A stretch of DNA of 64,000 nucleotides from Tenrec ecaudatus (taxonomy: Eukaryota; Chordata; Mammalia; Afrosoricida; Tenrecidae): positions 29,002,419-29,066,418 of the forward strand of contig NC_134547.1 of assembly GCF_050624435.1 (NCBI RefSeq), in the 5' to 3' direction. This document shows positions 48,501 through 51,660 of the stretch, in pieces. The first letter of the stretch is position 1, and each line of letters opens with the position of its first letter. The translations under genes were made by a program, and so were the position numbers. Below the pieces are notes generated by a model. The model made no database searches and was not told the origin of the DNA. It worked only from the letters and a program-made list of their open reading frames with translations.

Positions 48501-49081
48501 TCCTGGAGGGTCGCTGCCAGTGGCCACAATAAGGTCCGCGCTCCGACTGCGCCACAGCTTTGGCAGAGTCTCCTCTTGCCAGCAGTTGTGTCCCCCTGTG
48601 CCCACGCCCCTGGGCCCCACCAACCTCTCCTCTGCTGAATCTGCCCAAGTCCCACTTAGGTGCTGCCACAGGCCAGGGCCAAGCCAGCAGCGCCACTTCA
48701 CGGGTGGCAGCCGCGGGTGACCTCCCCTAGTGTGGGGAACAGGCCACCAACCCTCCCCTGAAGAGGGACGCTGACCTTGGAGAGGCGCTCCTGGTCGCCC
48801 CACGTCTTCTCGGGCTCCTCTTCCCCCACAGGCGCGGGCGAGGCCCTGCTGACGTCCAGCGGGTCCAGGGTCTTGAGCAGTTGCAGCTGGCGCTCCTCCA
48901 AGATGGGCAGCTTGAAGTAGCCATAGGCTCTGGCCACGGCGTGCCAGGGCAGCGTGTGGGACCGCCACTTGCGGGTGAGGATGGAGGGCAGCAGCCACAC
49001 TCCATAGTGCTGGGGCACAAACTTTTCAGCCACGCCGGAGGTTTTCGGGGAGCTGGAAGCGCTCGACTTCTGGGAAGCCAT
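2655..49081 (-). CDS. WDR88: WDR88, nine of its exons (3' end outside window)
   Basis: This entry is the gene-level span; the exons are listed separately. Joining exons 49081..48776, 35903..35793, 28710..28622, 27076..27013, 18243..18105, 15138..15009, 12250..12063, 9426..9344 and 2723..2655 gives 1179 bases, 393 codons without a stop. The product is a WD40 beta-propeller protein. Residues 1-102 are a non-repeat N-terminus; blades then follow with signatures such as SGSYDRTVKLW, ASYDKTVRAWD, SSWDKTLKIWN and SGGYDKTVAIWD. The order, exon phases and sequence match what I recall of mammalian WDR88 (PQWD, about 470 residues in human), so roughly 80 C-terminal residues are missing and should lie left of base 1. 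The molecular function is not established; WD40 proteins generally act as interaction scaffolds. Upstream is GPATCH1, the same neighbour as in human. All introns are GT-AG. No frameshift or nonsense codon is seen, so the gene looks intact here. Confidence 0.93.
2905..3350 (+). mobile_element. Solo LTR-like repeat (TG...CA family U)
   Basis: Its body matches the other family members: GCCTGTCAATCAGG near one end, ACATATGGGCTAATATCAGA, TGGGATGTTTTCTCAATATAC and a TATAAAGCTCTGTCC box near the other end, then TCTAACACA. The left end is diverged and its limit is uncertain. Confidence 0.65.
3351..3809. other. WDR88 intron 8, nothing recognised
   Basis: No clear repeat or exon. The 3399-3623 minus frame shows no family resemblance. 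Confidence 0.4.
3810..3955 (+). mobile_element. RTE LINE 3'-end fragment
   Basis: The sequence from GCAGGGCCAGGTAGGGTTTC to GTGGCTATGTGTCAGAACAG is the plus-strand counterpart of the RTE 3' terminus that is antisense at 10300 and elsewhere. Confidence 0.5.
4140..6512 (+). mobile_element. L1: ORF2 3' end plus complete long 3' UTR
   Basis: 4140-5080 reads as the decayed C-terminal end of L1 ORF2 and the usual L1 tract ATGGAATACTATAAAATGC, GGACTTGGAGGACATTATGC. It is followed without a break by the roughly 1.4-kb UTR whose other copies lie elsewhere in the window, ending in AATGATTTTTAAAAAACAAAC. This copy ties the abundant UTR repeat to L1. Stop codons and frameshifts make it non-coding. Confidence 0.85.
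6516..7200 (+). mobile_element. Older L1 3' UTR subfamily
   Basis: Landmarks are ACCCTGAGACCAGAAGAACT, TAGAGACTGGTGGCGCCCCC and the end TTCACCTCATTCACAATAAA. The same UTR type recurs at 16310-16600 and 39680-40640. Two short open frames within it are chance frames. Confidence 0.7.
7340..7517 (-). mobile_element. AfroSINE
   Basis: On the plus strand CGCTGCCATCCAGACAATCC is followed by ATCTTCATGGAAGCAGGTAG and ends CCACAGGAGCTCC, the reversed AfroSINE order, with strong divergence. Confidence 0.65.
7518..8559. other. WDR88 intron 8, unique-looking sequence
   Basis: No repeat family or exon recognised. Purine-rich stretches near 7660-7800 give long frames on both strands, but these resemble no protein family. 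Confidence 0.5.
8560..8710 (-). mobile_element. Possible L2 3'-end fragment
   Basis: CTCAGCTCAAATGCTGCCTTC followed by AAGGCCCTCCCTG resembles the antisense 3' part of ancient L2 elements. The match is short and the call tentative. Confidence 0.35.
8755..9150 (+). mobile_element. Probable ERV1-type solo LTR
   Basis: It has the layout of a gammaretroviral-type LTR: GCGCATGCTCAG in the putative U3, a CATAAAACTCACTTGG polyadenylation area and GTGAATTCTTTCTC followed by GGGGCCAAGGACC at the end. No internal viral genes follow. Limits are uncertain and no target duplication was identified. It lies about 200 bases downstream (in the gene's sense) of WDR88 exon 8, antisense to the gene. Confidence 0.5.
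9344..9426 (-). CDS. WDR88: WDR88 exon 8 (blade 6, residues 343-370)
   Basis: 83 bases between acceptor TTTGTGTTGCAG and donor AAG|GTAGGA. The first two bases complete Ala343 and the exon ends in phase 0. It encodes SFLVSGGYDKTVAIWDVGEG and CRKFYLK. Confidence 0.94.
9427..10299. other. WDR88 intron 7, unique-looking sequence
   Basis: No repeat or additional exon recognised. Confidence 0.5.
10300..11790 (-). mobile_element. RTE LINE, 5' and 3' parts joined (internally deleted)
   Basis: On the minus strand the 3' part (10300-11340) contains a decayed RTE reverse-transcriptase C-terminus; a frame at 10645..10373 carries the LTCLGHAIRRD and RPLERTIGLVK signature of this family. The 11340-11790 part corresponds to the opposite, 5' end of an RTE element (AGCTATGCCGCCATTATTT region). 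A full element is over 3 kb, so most of the endonuclease and polymerase region is missing. It lies 270 bases downstream of exon 7. Confidence 0.75.
11791..12062. other. WDR88 intron 7, next to exon 7
   Basis: Short unique stretch with only the exon 7 donor region. Long frames on both strands are shadows of exon 7. Confidence 0.5.
12063..12250 (-). CDS. WDR88: WDR88 exon 7 (blades 5-6, residues 280-343)
   Basis: 188 bases between acceptor CTGTGTTTCAG and donor ACG|GTGAGC. The first base completes Lys280 and the last begins Ala343. It encodes AHNNLISNCCFTFSGHFLCT, SSWDKTLKIWNVHTGEF and QGHEGSVSSCCFTRD, that is one complete blade and the first half of the next, with the GH dipeptide visible. 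This is the most conserved exon in the window. Confidence 0.95.
12251..13014. other. WDR88 intron 6, unique sequence with a CA microsatellite
   Basis: Apart from the microsatellite at 12847-12866 nothing is recognised. Confidence 0.5.
12847..12866. repeat. (CA)n microsatellite
   Basis: Ten uninterrupted AC units. Confidence 0.95.
13026..13388 (-). mobile_element. 5'-truncated L1 with target-site duplication
   Basis: This is a minus-strand copy of the young L1 3' UTR with a T-rich 3' tail at its left end. It is bounded by an 11-base duplication GTCCCTCTAGA at 13015-13025 and 13389-13399. Confidence 0.85.
13400..14189. other. WDR88 intron 6, nothing recognised
   Basis: No repeat family or exon recognised. 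Confidence 0.45.
14190..14585 (+). mobile_element. MIR, interrupted
   Basis: TATTATCTTACCCGATCCTC with CACACCAGCCTCATGAGTG, and further on AAATGATGAAACTAAGGACC with TCACACAGCTAGTGAGTGG, are the two halves of a MIR core. About 225 bases of unassigned sequence separate them. Confidence 0.6.
14586..15008. other. WDR88 intron 6, next to exon 6
   Basis: Nothing recognised apart from the exon 6 donor region. Confidence 0.45.
15009..15138 (-). CDS. WDR88: WDR88 exon 6 (blade 4, residues 237-280)
   Basis: 130 bases between acceptor TCTCTGTCTCAG and donor GAA|GTGAGA. The first two bases complete codon 237 and the last two begin Lys280. It encodes HHERLITSCCFDYDSRKVAS and ADRTVKILDVTSQATLLTIR. The WD dipeptide expected at the end of the blade is LD here: codon TTG for Leu267 where the family has TGG. 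An L1 copy begins about 27 bases upstream of the acceptor. Confidence 0.92.
15165..16300 (+). mobile_element. L1 3' UTR, young family, abutting exon 6
   Basis: The match to other copies starts at GGAAAGTAAAAGGAAATAG (others GGAAAGTCAAGGGAGATG) and continues through GGGCATTTATAGAGG, AAAGCTGATGGTGTCCAGC and ATGAGGGAGGGAGG to an A-rich tail. The left limit is 27 bases from the first base of exon 6, so the copy supplies part of the intron next to the splice acceptor. Confidence 0.8.
16310..16600 (+). mobile_element. Older L1 3' UTR fragment
   Basis: CTTCAGGTCTGGAACTGAAC through TTCACCCAATTCACAATAAA matches the older UTR type at 6516-7200. Confidence 0.6.
16795..18013 (+). mobile_element. SPIN-like hAT transposon, copy 1, interrupted by an LTR-like repeat
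   Basis: It starts CAGTGGTTCCCAACC and ends GGTTGAGAACCGCTG, imperfect terminal inverted repeats. A perfect 8-base duplication CCCTAAAA flanks it (16787-16794 and 18014-18021), as expected for hAT elements. Outer segments match copy 2 at 30188. The core is longer (about 430 extra bases, no coding potential seen), and a 546-base LTR-like repeat (17426-17971) sits near the right end. Confidence 0.88.
17426..17971 (+). mobile_element. LTR-like repeat inserted in the SPIN element
   Basis: It starts TGTGACAGGTAAG and ends TTTCTCTAGAGAACCC...TCTAGCA, with a TATATAAAATC box near the right end. It splits the SPIN terminal block GGTCGTTCAA / ACCCCCAAAGG. Flanking AAGCCC and AACCCC are a likely duplication with one mismatch. 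It resembles family U at the ends only. Confidence 0.6.
18105..18243 (-). CDS. WDR88: WDR88 exon 5 (blade 3, residues 191-236)
   Basis: 139 bases between acceptor GGCCATTTCAG and donor AAA|GTGAGT, 46 codons plus one base. It encodes WKIKHDNFIVSCKFSPDGKY and the rest of blade 3, which ends ITDAVNATTIAHIK. The canonical terminal WD is degenerate in this blade (a YITD motif takes the place). Its donor is only 83 bases from the duplication that flanks a SPIN-like transposon (16795-18013). Confidence 0.92.
18535..18989 (-). mobile_element. Solo LTR-like repeat (family U)
   Basis: The ends read TGTGTTAGTTGGGG and GGCTACCACA; flanking GAAGA and GCAGA are a 5-base duplication with one mismatch. The interior matches 32738-33105 and the reverse complement of 60805-61342. 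Confidence 0.75.
19022..20080 (-). mobile_element. RTE LINE 3' portion
   Basis: Minus-strand frames carry decayed RTE polymerase motifs: GVCQCCILSPCLFHL (19824-20030) and FGHVVRRDQSLEKDLLLG (19040-19276). Frameshifts separate them, so it is dead. Confidence 0.85.
20310..20690 (-). mobile_element. 5'-truncated L1 3' UTR
   Basis: TTATTAGGGGCGCATACAAC through AAGCCCCTGGCATCGG to ACCACTGGTCCTGAAGGG is the reverse complement of the young UTR. Confidence 0.8.
20752..21085 (+). mobile_element. MaLR (MLT1-type) LTR
   Basis: CTCATGAAAGACAAGCCAGA, AGAAGCTGTGTGAAATAAAT, TGCTATTTTAAGCTGC and the end TAACTAATTCAG follow the MLT1 order. Confidence 0.7.
21086..21639. other. WDR88 intron 4, nothing recognised
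   Basis: No repeat or exon recognised. Confidence 0.4.
21640..22040 (+). mobile_element. Possible retroviral-type LTR
   Basis: A promoter-like GTGTATATAAGCC is followed by a CTCTCTCTGTGG stretch and GTCTCTTTAATCAGACAATT, the general layout of an LTR. No internal genes follow and no duplication was found. Confidence 0.4.
22100..22231 (-). mobile_element. AfroSINE fragment plus (TGTT)n tract
   Basis: CCATTGCCATCAACTAGATTCC through AACTGCCCCTGTGGGTTTCG is a partial reversed AfroSINE, followed at about 22199-22231 by a (TTTG)n run. Confidence 0.75.
22430..24187 (-). mobile_element. Old L1 (ORF2 end and 3' UTR), interrupted
   Basis: On the minus strand this reads as L1 3' UTR and ORF2 C-terminus; plus-strand markers are CAAGATGGCAGGAACAG, ATCTCTCCACAGTCTCTCCAGC and TCATCTGACATATCGTTGTC. 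A separate TTATTAGCACTTCATACACA type insert (about 23400-23630) and an AfroSINE interrupt it. Confidence 0.75.
23758..23890 (-). mobile_element. AfroSINE (partial)
   Basis: CTCGTTGCCATCGAGTCGACG through CTGTGGGTTTCCCGAGTG in reversed order. Confidence 0.85.
24190..24318 (-). mobile_element. AfroSINE (partial)
   Basis: Ends with the reversed box region TTAGCAGTCCAACGCATAAC and CTACCTGAGCTCC. Confidence 0.8.
24319..24879. other. WDR88 intron 4, nothing recognised
   Basis: A/T-rich sequence without a recognised family. Confidence 0.4.
24880..25560 (+). repeat. Unclassified two-copy repeat, split by an AfroSINE
   Basis: GGAGTAGGGTGCCTCTGGG followed by ACTTAA, and AGTGGCATACCCTTCGGG, match 57540-57930 in the same order. 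After the inserted SINE the similarity resumes weakly (AGCCCTGAGAGGGCTTTGTAAC). It could be an LTR or the 5' region of a LINE. Confidence 0.5.
25157..25363 (-). mobile_element. AfroSINE
   Basis: AAAACTCACTGCCATTGAGTC at the left and CACCACCAGAACTCC at the right, nearly full length. Confidence 0.85.
25862..26190 (-). mobile_element. RTE 3' fragment with (TTG)n
   Basis: A (GTT)n run is followed by GTGCCATCAAGTCACTTCTG, AAGCACGATGTCCTTCTCC and TCTAAGGAGCACTTGGCC, the reversed RTE 3' end. Confidence 0.75.
26191..27012. other. WDR88 intron 4, G/C-rich unique sequence
   Basis: Long frames on both strands (up to 188 codons) come from base composition; none resembles a known protein, and exon 4 lies at the right edge. 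Confidence 0.5.
27013..27076 (-). CDS. WDR88: WDR88 exon 4 (blade 2, residues 170-190)
   Basis: 64 bases between acceptor TTTATTTTCAG and donor CTG|GTACGT. The first base completes Arg169 and the exon ends in phase 0. It encodes IVAASYDKTVRAWDLETGKL, a textbook WD40 strand ending in the WD dipeptide. Confidence 0.93.
27267..27482 (+). mobile_element. AfroSINE, full length
   Basis: The best preserved copy: GGAGCCCTGGTGTCATGG, GGGCTGCTAGACAAACCC, CAAACCCACCAGCCGCTCC, GGGGTCGCTATGGGTTGG and GGGTTGGGTTTGGC. Confidence 0.92.
27483..28621. other. WDR88 intron 3 with two partial AfroSINEs
   Basis: Reversed SINE pieces at about 27782-27890 (AAGGCCATCGAGTCAGATC) and a forward one at about 28262-28366 (CTATAGGGTTGCTATGAGTC). 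The rest is unrecognised. Confidence 0.6.
28622..28710 (-). CDS. WDR88: WDR88 exon 3 (residues 140-168, split codon 169)
   Basis: 89 bases. The acceptor ends in TTTGAG and the donor is AAG|GTAACC; it starts in phase 0 and leaves two bases (AG) for a split Arg codon. It encodes DPVDGCVIRDFEPHP and ECSITADSR, the linker and first strands of blade 2. The acceptor trinucleotide GAG is weaker than CAG or TAG, but phase and protein similarity support this boundary. Confidence 0.88.
28711..29654. other. WDR88 intron 2, proximal part
   Basis: Mostly unrecognised; 29187-29362 contains a forward decayed AfroSINE (GCTCGGCTGCTGACCAAAAG, GTCGGGGCTTGG). Long frames here are not gene-like. Confidence 0.5.
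29655..29860 (-). mobile_element. RTE 3'-end fragment
   Basis: GTGCCATCGAGTCAGTTCC, CAACAGAAGGAAACACTGCC and GTCCTGTGCCATCCCCAC follow the reversed RTE 3' terminus. Confidence 0.75.
30188..30383 (+). mobile_element. SPIN-like hAT MITE, copy 2
   Basis: This 196-base element starts CAGTGGTTCTCAACC and ends GGTTGAGAACCGCTG, perfect 15-base terminal inverted repeats apart from one position. It is flanked by ATCTAGAG and ATTTAGAG, an 8-base duplication with one change. The CAAAGGGGTCGCGACCCAC block next to the right end is characteristic of SPIN/URR1-type elements. It has no coding capacity. Confidence 0.9.
30384..31189. other. WDR88 intron 2, nothing recognised
   Basis: No family or exon recognised. 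Confidence 0.45.
31190..32345 (-). mobile_element. Young L1 3' UTR, inverted partner of 40945-42105
   Basis: Over about 1.1 kb it is almost the reverse complement of the plus-strand copy; a 213-codon frame at 31498-32139 is matched by a nearly identical 212-codon frame at 41784..41146. Frames inside are chance frames in a UTR. The copy is cut at the left by an internal deletion. Confidence 0.88.
32465..33382 (-). mobile_element. RTE 3' fragments, split by a solo LTR
   Basis: 32465-32737 is a reversed RTE 3' end; after the LTR at 32738-33105 more RTE follows, beginning with a new 3' end (GTTGTTGTTATTAGCTC) and continuing to ATGAGGTGATTGAAAATCCC. Two RTE insertions are therefore present. Confidence 0.75.
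32738..33105 (-). mobile_element. Solo LTR-like repeat (family U) inserted in RTE
   Basis: The ends read TGTGTTAGGCCAAG and AAACTACCACG (expected ...CCACA). Flanking TTCAT and TTTAT form a 5-base duplication with one change. It is shorter than other copies because of an internal deletion. Confidence 0.75.
33383..35792. other. WDR88 intron 2, distal part, largely unique
   Basis: A decayed forward AfroSINE lies at about 33690-33795. 33840-35790 holds no repeat I recognise. The 146-codon plus frame at 34569-35009 has no recognised domain and no splice or promoter context. Confidence 0.5.
35793..35903 (-). CDS. WDR88: WDR88 exon 2 (first WD40 blade, residues 103-139)
   Basis: The acceptor is CCCCTTTTCAG and the donor is TGG|GTAGGT; 111 bases, 37 codons, phase 0 at both ends. 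It encodes the start of the propeller, VPFKILKDH through SGSYDRTVKLW. Because it is 0/0 phase, skipping this exon would keep the reading frame but remove a blade. It lies between two inverted L1 copies (31190-32345 and 40945-42105), which is discussed in the findings. Confidence 0.92.
35904..36559. other. WDR88 intron 1, proximal part, nothing recognised
   Basis: A/T-rich, no family assigned. Confidence 0.45.
36560..37398 (+). mobile_element. Old L1 pieces (3' end, then ORF2 end)
   Basis: 36680-36930 has the old 3' UTR (GAAATCCAGGATAGGTAAAT, GGAAATGGGGAGCTAATAAC). 36960-37398 reads as ORF2 C-terminal sequence (TGATAAGATCATTGGAAAG, ACATTTCTCCAAAGAAGAT) and resumes at 38690. Confidence 0.7.
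37399..37607 (-). mobile_element. AfroSINE inserted in old L1
   Basis: AAACTCACTAGCATCAAGTCG to CAATATACAGGGCTCCC, reversed. Confidence 0.85.
37640..38690 (-). mobile_element. RTE 3' portion with a nested RTE end
   Basis: ATATCCAACAGAAGGAAACACG through CAGTCCAGGGTACTGGAAG to TGCTCAGCATGCAGATTGAA in reversed order. About 38050-38215 is a forward 3'-end segment (GGACTGGAACGACCCAACCG) nested in it. Confidence 0.8.
38738..39095 (-). mobile_element. Two tandem AfroSINEs in old L1
   Basis: The first spans about 38738-38941 (GTTCACTGTCCTTGAG to CCACAAGGGCTCC), the second about 38962-39095 (AAACTCGCTGCCATGAAGTC to CAGCCAGGCTCC, with an internal deletion). Both interrupt L1 sequence. Confidence 0.85.
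39096..40640 (+). mobile_element. Old L1 sequence and older-type 3' UTR
   Basis: 39380-39500 ends like an L1 3' end (GTGAAGTATATGCCAATAAA). 39680-40640 carries the older UTR type (CAACCCTGAGACCACAAGAT, TGATTCACAATGAAAGG). Confidence 0.65.
40641..40840 (+). mobile_element. Old L1 ORF2 end (left part; resumes at 43327)
   Basis: AACTTGGAAACAACCCAAAT and AATGGAATATTATTTGGC are classic L1 ORF2-end sequence. It breaks at AACTAGTC and continues at 43327-43610, ending ATTATATCCCAATAAAG. Confidence 0.8.
40940..43264 (+). mobile_element. Young L1 3' UTR copy, inner level of a nest
   Basis: This 2.3-kb, 5'-truncated L1 starts TCCTGCCCCTCCCC and ends in two A-rich tails. A 13-base duplication AAGAGTTGTACGA flanks it (40927-40939 and 43265-43277). 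It carries a tandem duplication of a roughly 230-base UTR unit (42032-42278 and 42279-42499) and a GT/TA microsatellite. A 212-codon minus frame and others are chance frames. Confidence 0.88.
42513..42583. repeat. (TG)n(TA)n microsatellite
   Basis: An A-run (42498-42510) is followed by GT units and about 27 TA units, inside the young L1. Confidence 0.95.
43327..43610 (+). mobile_element. Old L1 3' end (right part)
   Basis: ACCAAAATCCCTCATGATGC through GAAATGGATTGTGGTTGTGC to the A-rich end; continuation of 40641-40840. Confidence 0.75.
43611..44898. other. WDR88 intron 1, unique-looking sequence
   Basis: No family recognised. Several overlapping long frames at 43687-44580 are on both strands and look compositional. 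Confidence 0.45.
44915..45127 (-). mobile_element. 213-base L1 3'-end insertion with 16-base duplication
   Basis: T-rich tail at the left, then ATTAGGGACTCTTAGCAC through AAGCCCCTGGCATCAAG. A perfect duplication CACTTGATAATCTCTT flanks it at 44899-44914 and 45128-45143. Confidence 0.92.
45230..45680 (+). mobile_element. L1 3' UTR, young family
   Basis: ACACTGGACAGATAAGAGC through GGGTTCATGAGGGAGGG to CCCCAATAAAATGATTTTTTG. Confidence 0.8.
45681..46584 (-). mobile_element. AfroSINE pieces and old L1 segment
   Basis: About 45945-46075 is a reversed AfroSINE (TGCCAGCAAGCTGATGCCG). 46190-46390 has the TTATTGGCATATGATTCACA type sequence that recurs at 23400, 56200 and 60370. The rest is old L1-like A/T-rich DNA. 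Confidence 0.6.
46585..47000 (-). mobile_element. RTE 3' fragment
   Basis: GTTGTTGTTCTTAGGTGCC, CCACTTCACCACGCCTGATG and TCTAAGGAGCACTCTGGCC in reversed RTE order. Confidence 0.8.
47001..47783. other. WDR88 intron 1 with a 15-base tandem repeat
   Basis: 47100-47165 resembles an old L1 3' end. About 47728-47772 has CTTCCTGCTTCCCCT three times in a row. The rest is unrecognised. Confidence 0.6.
47784..48250 (+). mobile_element. Three AfroSINEs in a row
   Basis: Copies at about 47784-47940 (AAGGAGCCCCGGAGGC), 47965-48142 (GAAACCACCAGCCACTCC to GGCAGTGAATTTGG) and 48156-48250 (AAGGAGTCCCATTGG, partial). All read on the plus strand. Confidence 0.8.
48251..48775. other. WDR88 intron 1, next to exon 1
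   Basis: Unique, increasingly G/C-rich sequence; no repeat. Long minus frames here extend from exon 1 but pass its donor. Confidence 0.5.
48776..49081 (-). CDS. WDR88: WDR88 exon 1 (start codon, residues 1-102)
   Basis: The exon runs from ATG at 49081 to the donor AAG|GTCAGC, phase 0. The ATG is in a strong context (GCGATGG, G at -3 and +4). The peptide starts MASQKSS and has the conserved stretches GVWLLPSILTRKWRSH and LPWHAVARAYGYF before an acidic linker ending QERLSK. I chose this start because it fits the known N-terminus of WDR88 and no better in-frame ATG is seen upstream. The exon and the 100 bases before it are rich in G, C and CpG, as expected for a promoter-proximal exon. The donor has C at +3, which is less common than A or G. 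Confidence 0.9.
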
Positions 49082-49176
49082 CGCCGAGCCGTAAACGGTG
49101 GCGCCGCGCGCCCCTGGGGGCCCGCCCGCGCCTGGCCCTTGGGACCCACCTGGCGACTAGGCTGCCTCCTGCCTCC
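49082..49176 (-). promoter_or_regulatory. WDR88: WDR88 5' UTR / promoter-proximal GC-rich segment
   Basis: The 95 bases upstream of the WDR88 ATG are GC- and CpG-rich (for example GGCGCGCGGGGGC on one strand) and continue the CpG-rich character of exon 1. No TATA box is seen. An AfroSINE begins at about 49177, so the conserved promoter is either this short segment plus exon 1 or lies beyond the SINE. The transcription start cannot be placed from sequence alone. Confidence 0.5.
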
Positions 49177-49383
49177 CCAAAACTCACTGCCATGAAGTCG
49201 ATTCCGACTCATGGTGACCCTCCAGGGCAGGGTAGAGCTGCCTCAGTGAGTTTCTGAGATTCTCAAGTCTTAGTGGGAATAGAAAGCCTCATCTCTCCCC
49301 AGTGGAGCAGCTGGTGCTTTAGAACTGCTGACCTTGCATTTAACAGCCCACTACATAATCACGACGACACCACCAGGACTCCT
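49177..49383 (-). mobile_element. AfroSINE just upstream of WDR88
   Basis: AAAACTCACTGCCATGAAGTC at the left and ACCACCAGGACTCC at the right; nearly full length. It starts 95 bases upstream of the WDR88 start codon, in the gene's own orientation. Confidence 0.9.
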
Positions 49384-50384
49384 TCCTACTGGGTTAAAAA
49401 TAAGAGTCTCTTGAAAATCGCAATAATAATAATAAGAAAAGCAGCAGGGGCCTTCAAGTTAAAAGCACAAGAATGAGGCAAAGCACATAAAACGATACCA
49501 TGGCCCCATCTGCCTGCTCACCCCGAGCGAGTCCTGCGTGACCCCTGCCTGACTAGGGGCACCTGCCAATTTGCTTCGCTGCCAACAGAGAAAGCAGCAA
49601 GGTGTTTGCAAAACGGCGCTGGGAATCAGATGCTGCCATCAGAGGCAAGTGCACAGACTCCCCAAGAACAGGAGGGTACCTATTTGCCCCAAGGCTAACA
49701 AAAGTAAGATGGGGCAACTCCCAAGCTATGAAAAGATGGAAAGAATTATTCCACTCATGAGGGAGAGGGGAGGAGGCAGGGAGGGGAAAAAATAAGGACC
49801 CGATGCCAGGGGCTTAAGTAGAGAGCGAATGTTTTGAGAATGATGAGGGCAATGAATGCACAAATGTGCTTTACACAATTGATGTATGTATGGATTGTGA
49901 TAAGACTTAGGGTTGTCATCTCTGAGGTAGAACTGGTTTTCCCTTTGAAGTAGTTTTGATTAATGTTACTTCTGTAACGTAAACAACAAAGGCACTTGAT
50001 TATTTTTTTAAGGTCTTGTCAGTGCAGATGAGACCCCTCAGAGTGGAACCTTGAGCTGGTGTGGTCCCAGTGGCGGTGTATGCTCTCCTCTTCGCTGTGT
50101 GGAAAAACGTGCTTATCTGAAATGGTGTCTGCCTGACAGGCTAAGGCTACCTGCCAGCAGCCTGGCTCTGTGGCACCCACGGGGCTTCTGGCCACTGCCA
50201 TCAACCACAAGAGGGAGGAGCCTGACTTGCAAGGAAAGCTGTATACTCAGACACCTGTCCTCAAAGAATCCCCCAGGCCTTTGTGTGGACTCCGCTTCCG
50301 TCATAACACAACCAGGGGGAAACCCTCATGTTTAATTTCTCTTTCCAGTGCCAAGAATATTACAAAACAAAACAAAAACCCAAG
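49384..50384. other. GPATCH1-WDR88 intergenic segment
   Basis: 49750-49910 is a plus-strand L1 3'-UTR fragment (GGGGCTTAAGTAGAGAGCG, GTATGGATTGTGATAAG). 49911-50384 is unique; no exon recognised. Confidence 0.65.
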
Positions 50385-50613
50385 CGAAAAATAGAAAAAG
50401 TCCATTTTAATGAATCAAAGTGTACACTCTGAATTTTTCCCCTGGGAACAGTTAAAAATGGAAATCAATATCTACAACTTCAAGGACAGCCTTTGACATG
50501 TCAAGGTTCTAAAAATTATTTTAGACCACGAATTTACATAAATACAATCTGTACAATCAATGATCTTCCATCATGGAGGAGAGCTTATGGGGGCCGGCCA
50601 ACATGGAATTACA
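50385..50613 (-). other. GPATCH1: GPATCH1 3' UTR
   Basis: About 220 bases of A/T-rich, apparently repeat-free sequence run from the stop codon to the probable cleavage region. The end is set by the ATTAAA signal at 50411..50406 and the T- and GT-rich tract just downstream (50340-50390). The exact cleavage site is inferred. Confidence 0.65.
50406..50411 (-). terminator. GPATCH1: GPATCH1 polyadenylation signal ATTAAA
   Basis: On the minus strand ATTAAA is followed within 25-50 bases by TTTTTGTTTTGTTTTG, a typical downstream element. No AATAAA is present between the stop codon and this point. Confidence 0.65.
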
Positions 50614-50644
50614 TCACTTGTTCCTGAGTGGAAGACGTTTCAGC
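50614..50644 (-). CDS. GPATCH1: GPATCH1 last coding exon with stop
   Basis: The acceptor TTGCCTTTTCAG is followed by G, which completes an Arg codon, and then nine codons and TGA (LKRLPLRNK, stop at 50616..50614). Human GPATCH1, as I recall it, ends RRLKSLPLRRQ, which fits in length and pattern. The exon is only 31 coding bases, so it can be found only by matching the phase (two bases carried over from 58450) and the ending. It is followed at once by the 3' UTR. Confidence 0.87.
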
Positions 50645-51479
50645 CTGAAAAGGCAAAAGGAGAGAGGGGAAAGTTAAATACAAGCTGGAAAACCCAACAG
50701 CACCTTCAGGGCCTCCCTCCTGAGGCGCAGGGCAGGCTGCCACCCATAATGCATCAGGGACGCCCACCCAGGGTGAACACCTCAGTCCATCTGGGTTCTT
50801 CAAGTGCATATTCTGCTGTCCCAGGACCCACTCAGGAGACGCACCCACACACATTTCAATGGGAACTGTGTGTAAAGAGGGGCCAGCTGTAAGCCTGGCT
50901 TCACTCTTGTCCACATTTATCATAGGACTTTGGGGCCAGAGCAGAAAAACGGGTTCATTCTAGGGCCAGAGCTGAGGTATCAATTGTAAGACTGTTTCAT
51001 ACACACGAAAGAATTATGAATGGAGCTCCATTCACCATGGCCCCCACGTGGCAGCCCAGATGTACACATCTGTGGAGCAGGTGGTGTGGACACACTGTGG
51101 GCCCCCATACAAAGGAACACCCCAGAGAGGCCAGAAGGAACAAGCCTGGGATCAGGCAGAGGTGTCTCACAAGCCTCACAACGGAGTCCTTGCCACAGGG
51201 CTCTTTTAATAATCAAAACTGAAGGGGAAAAAGTATAAATGAGCAAGGGAAAGCCACAGTGCCAAAATTCAGAGGAATAGGGACCCCTGGAGGGAAGAGC
51301 AGGGCGGGGAGAGGGCAGACCAGGGACAACCGGGAGAGGGTTTCTGGGGCGCTGGTCTACTCCTGCTTCGTCCAAGGCGTAGTGGGCAAGCACAGTCTAT
51401 GGTCCCATGTCTACGGGATTCTAGAGTGGGCAAACCCAGTGATAGGGACTGGAAAGCTGAATGTCTGTTTTAAAAATTA

Positions 51480-51660
51480 ACCGAAAGAAATCAATAAAAC
51501 AATCCAACAGAAACTCAAGCAAAGGACACGAACAGGTTGTTGTCAAAGGAGTACACAGTAAACCGAGTCTCAGGTACAGGAAATGATGTCCAGCCTCAGT
51601 AGCAATCAGGGAAATGTAAACTTAAAGGAAATATTTTTTCTAACCCATCATACTAGCAAA
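51480..51660 (+). mobile_element. Old L1 ORF2 remnant
   Basis: AAGCAAAGGACACGAACAGG and CAGTAGCAATCAGGGAAATG are typical L1 ORF2-end sequence. Confidence 0.6.
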
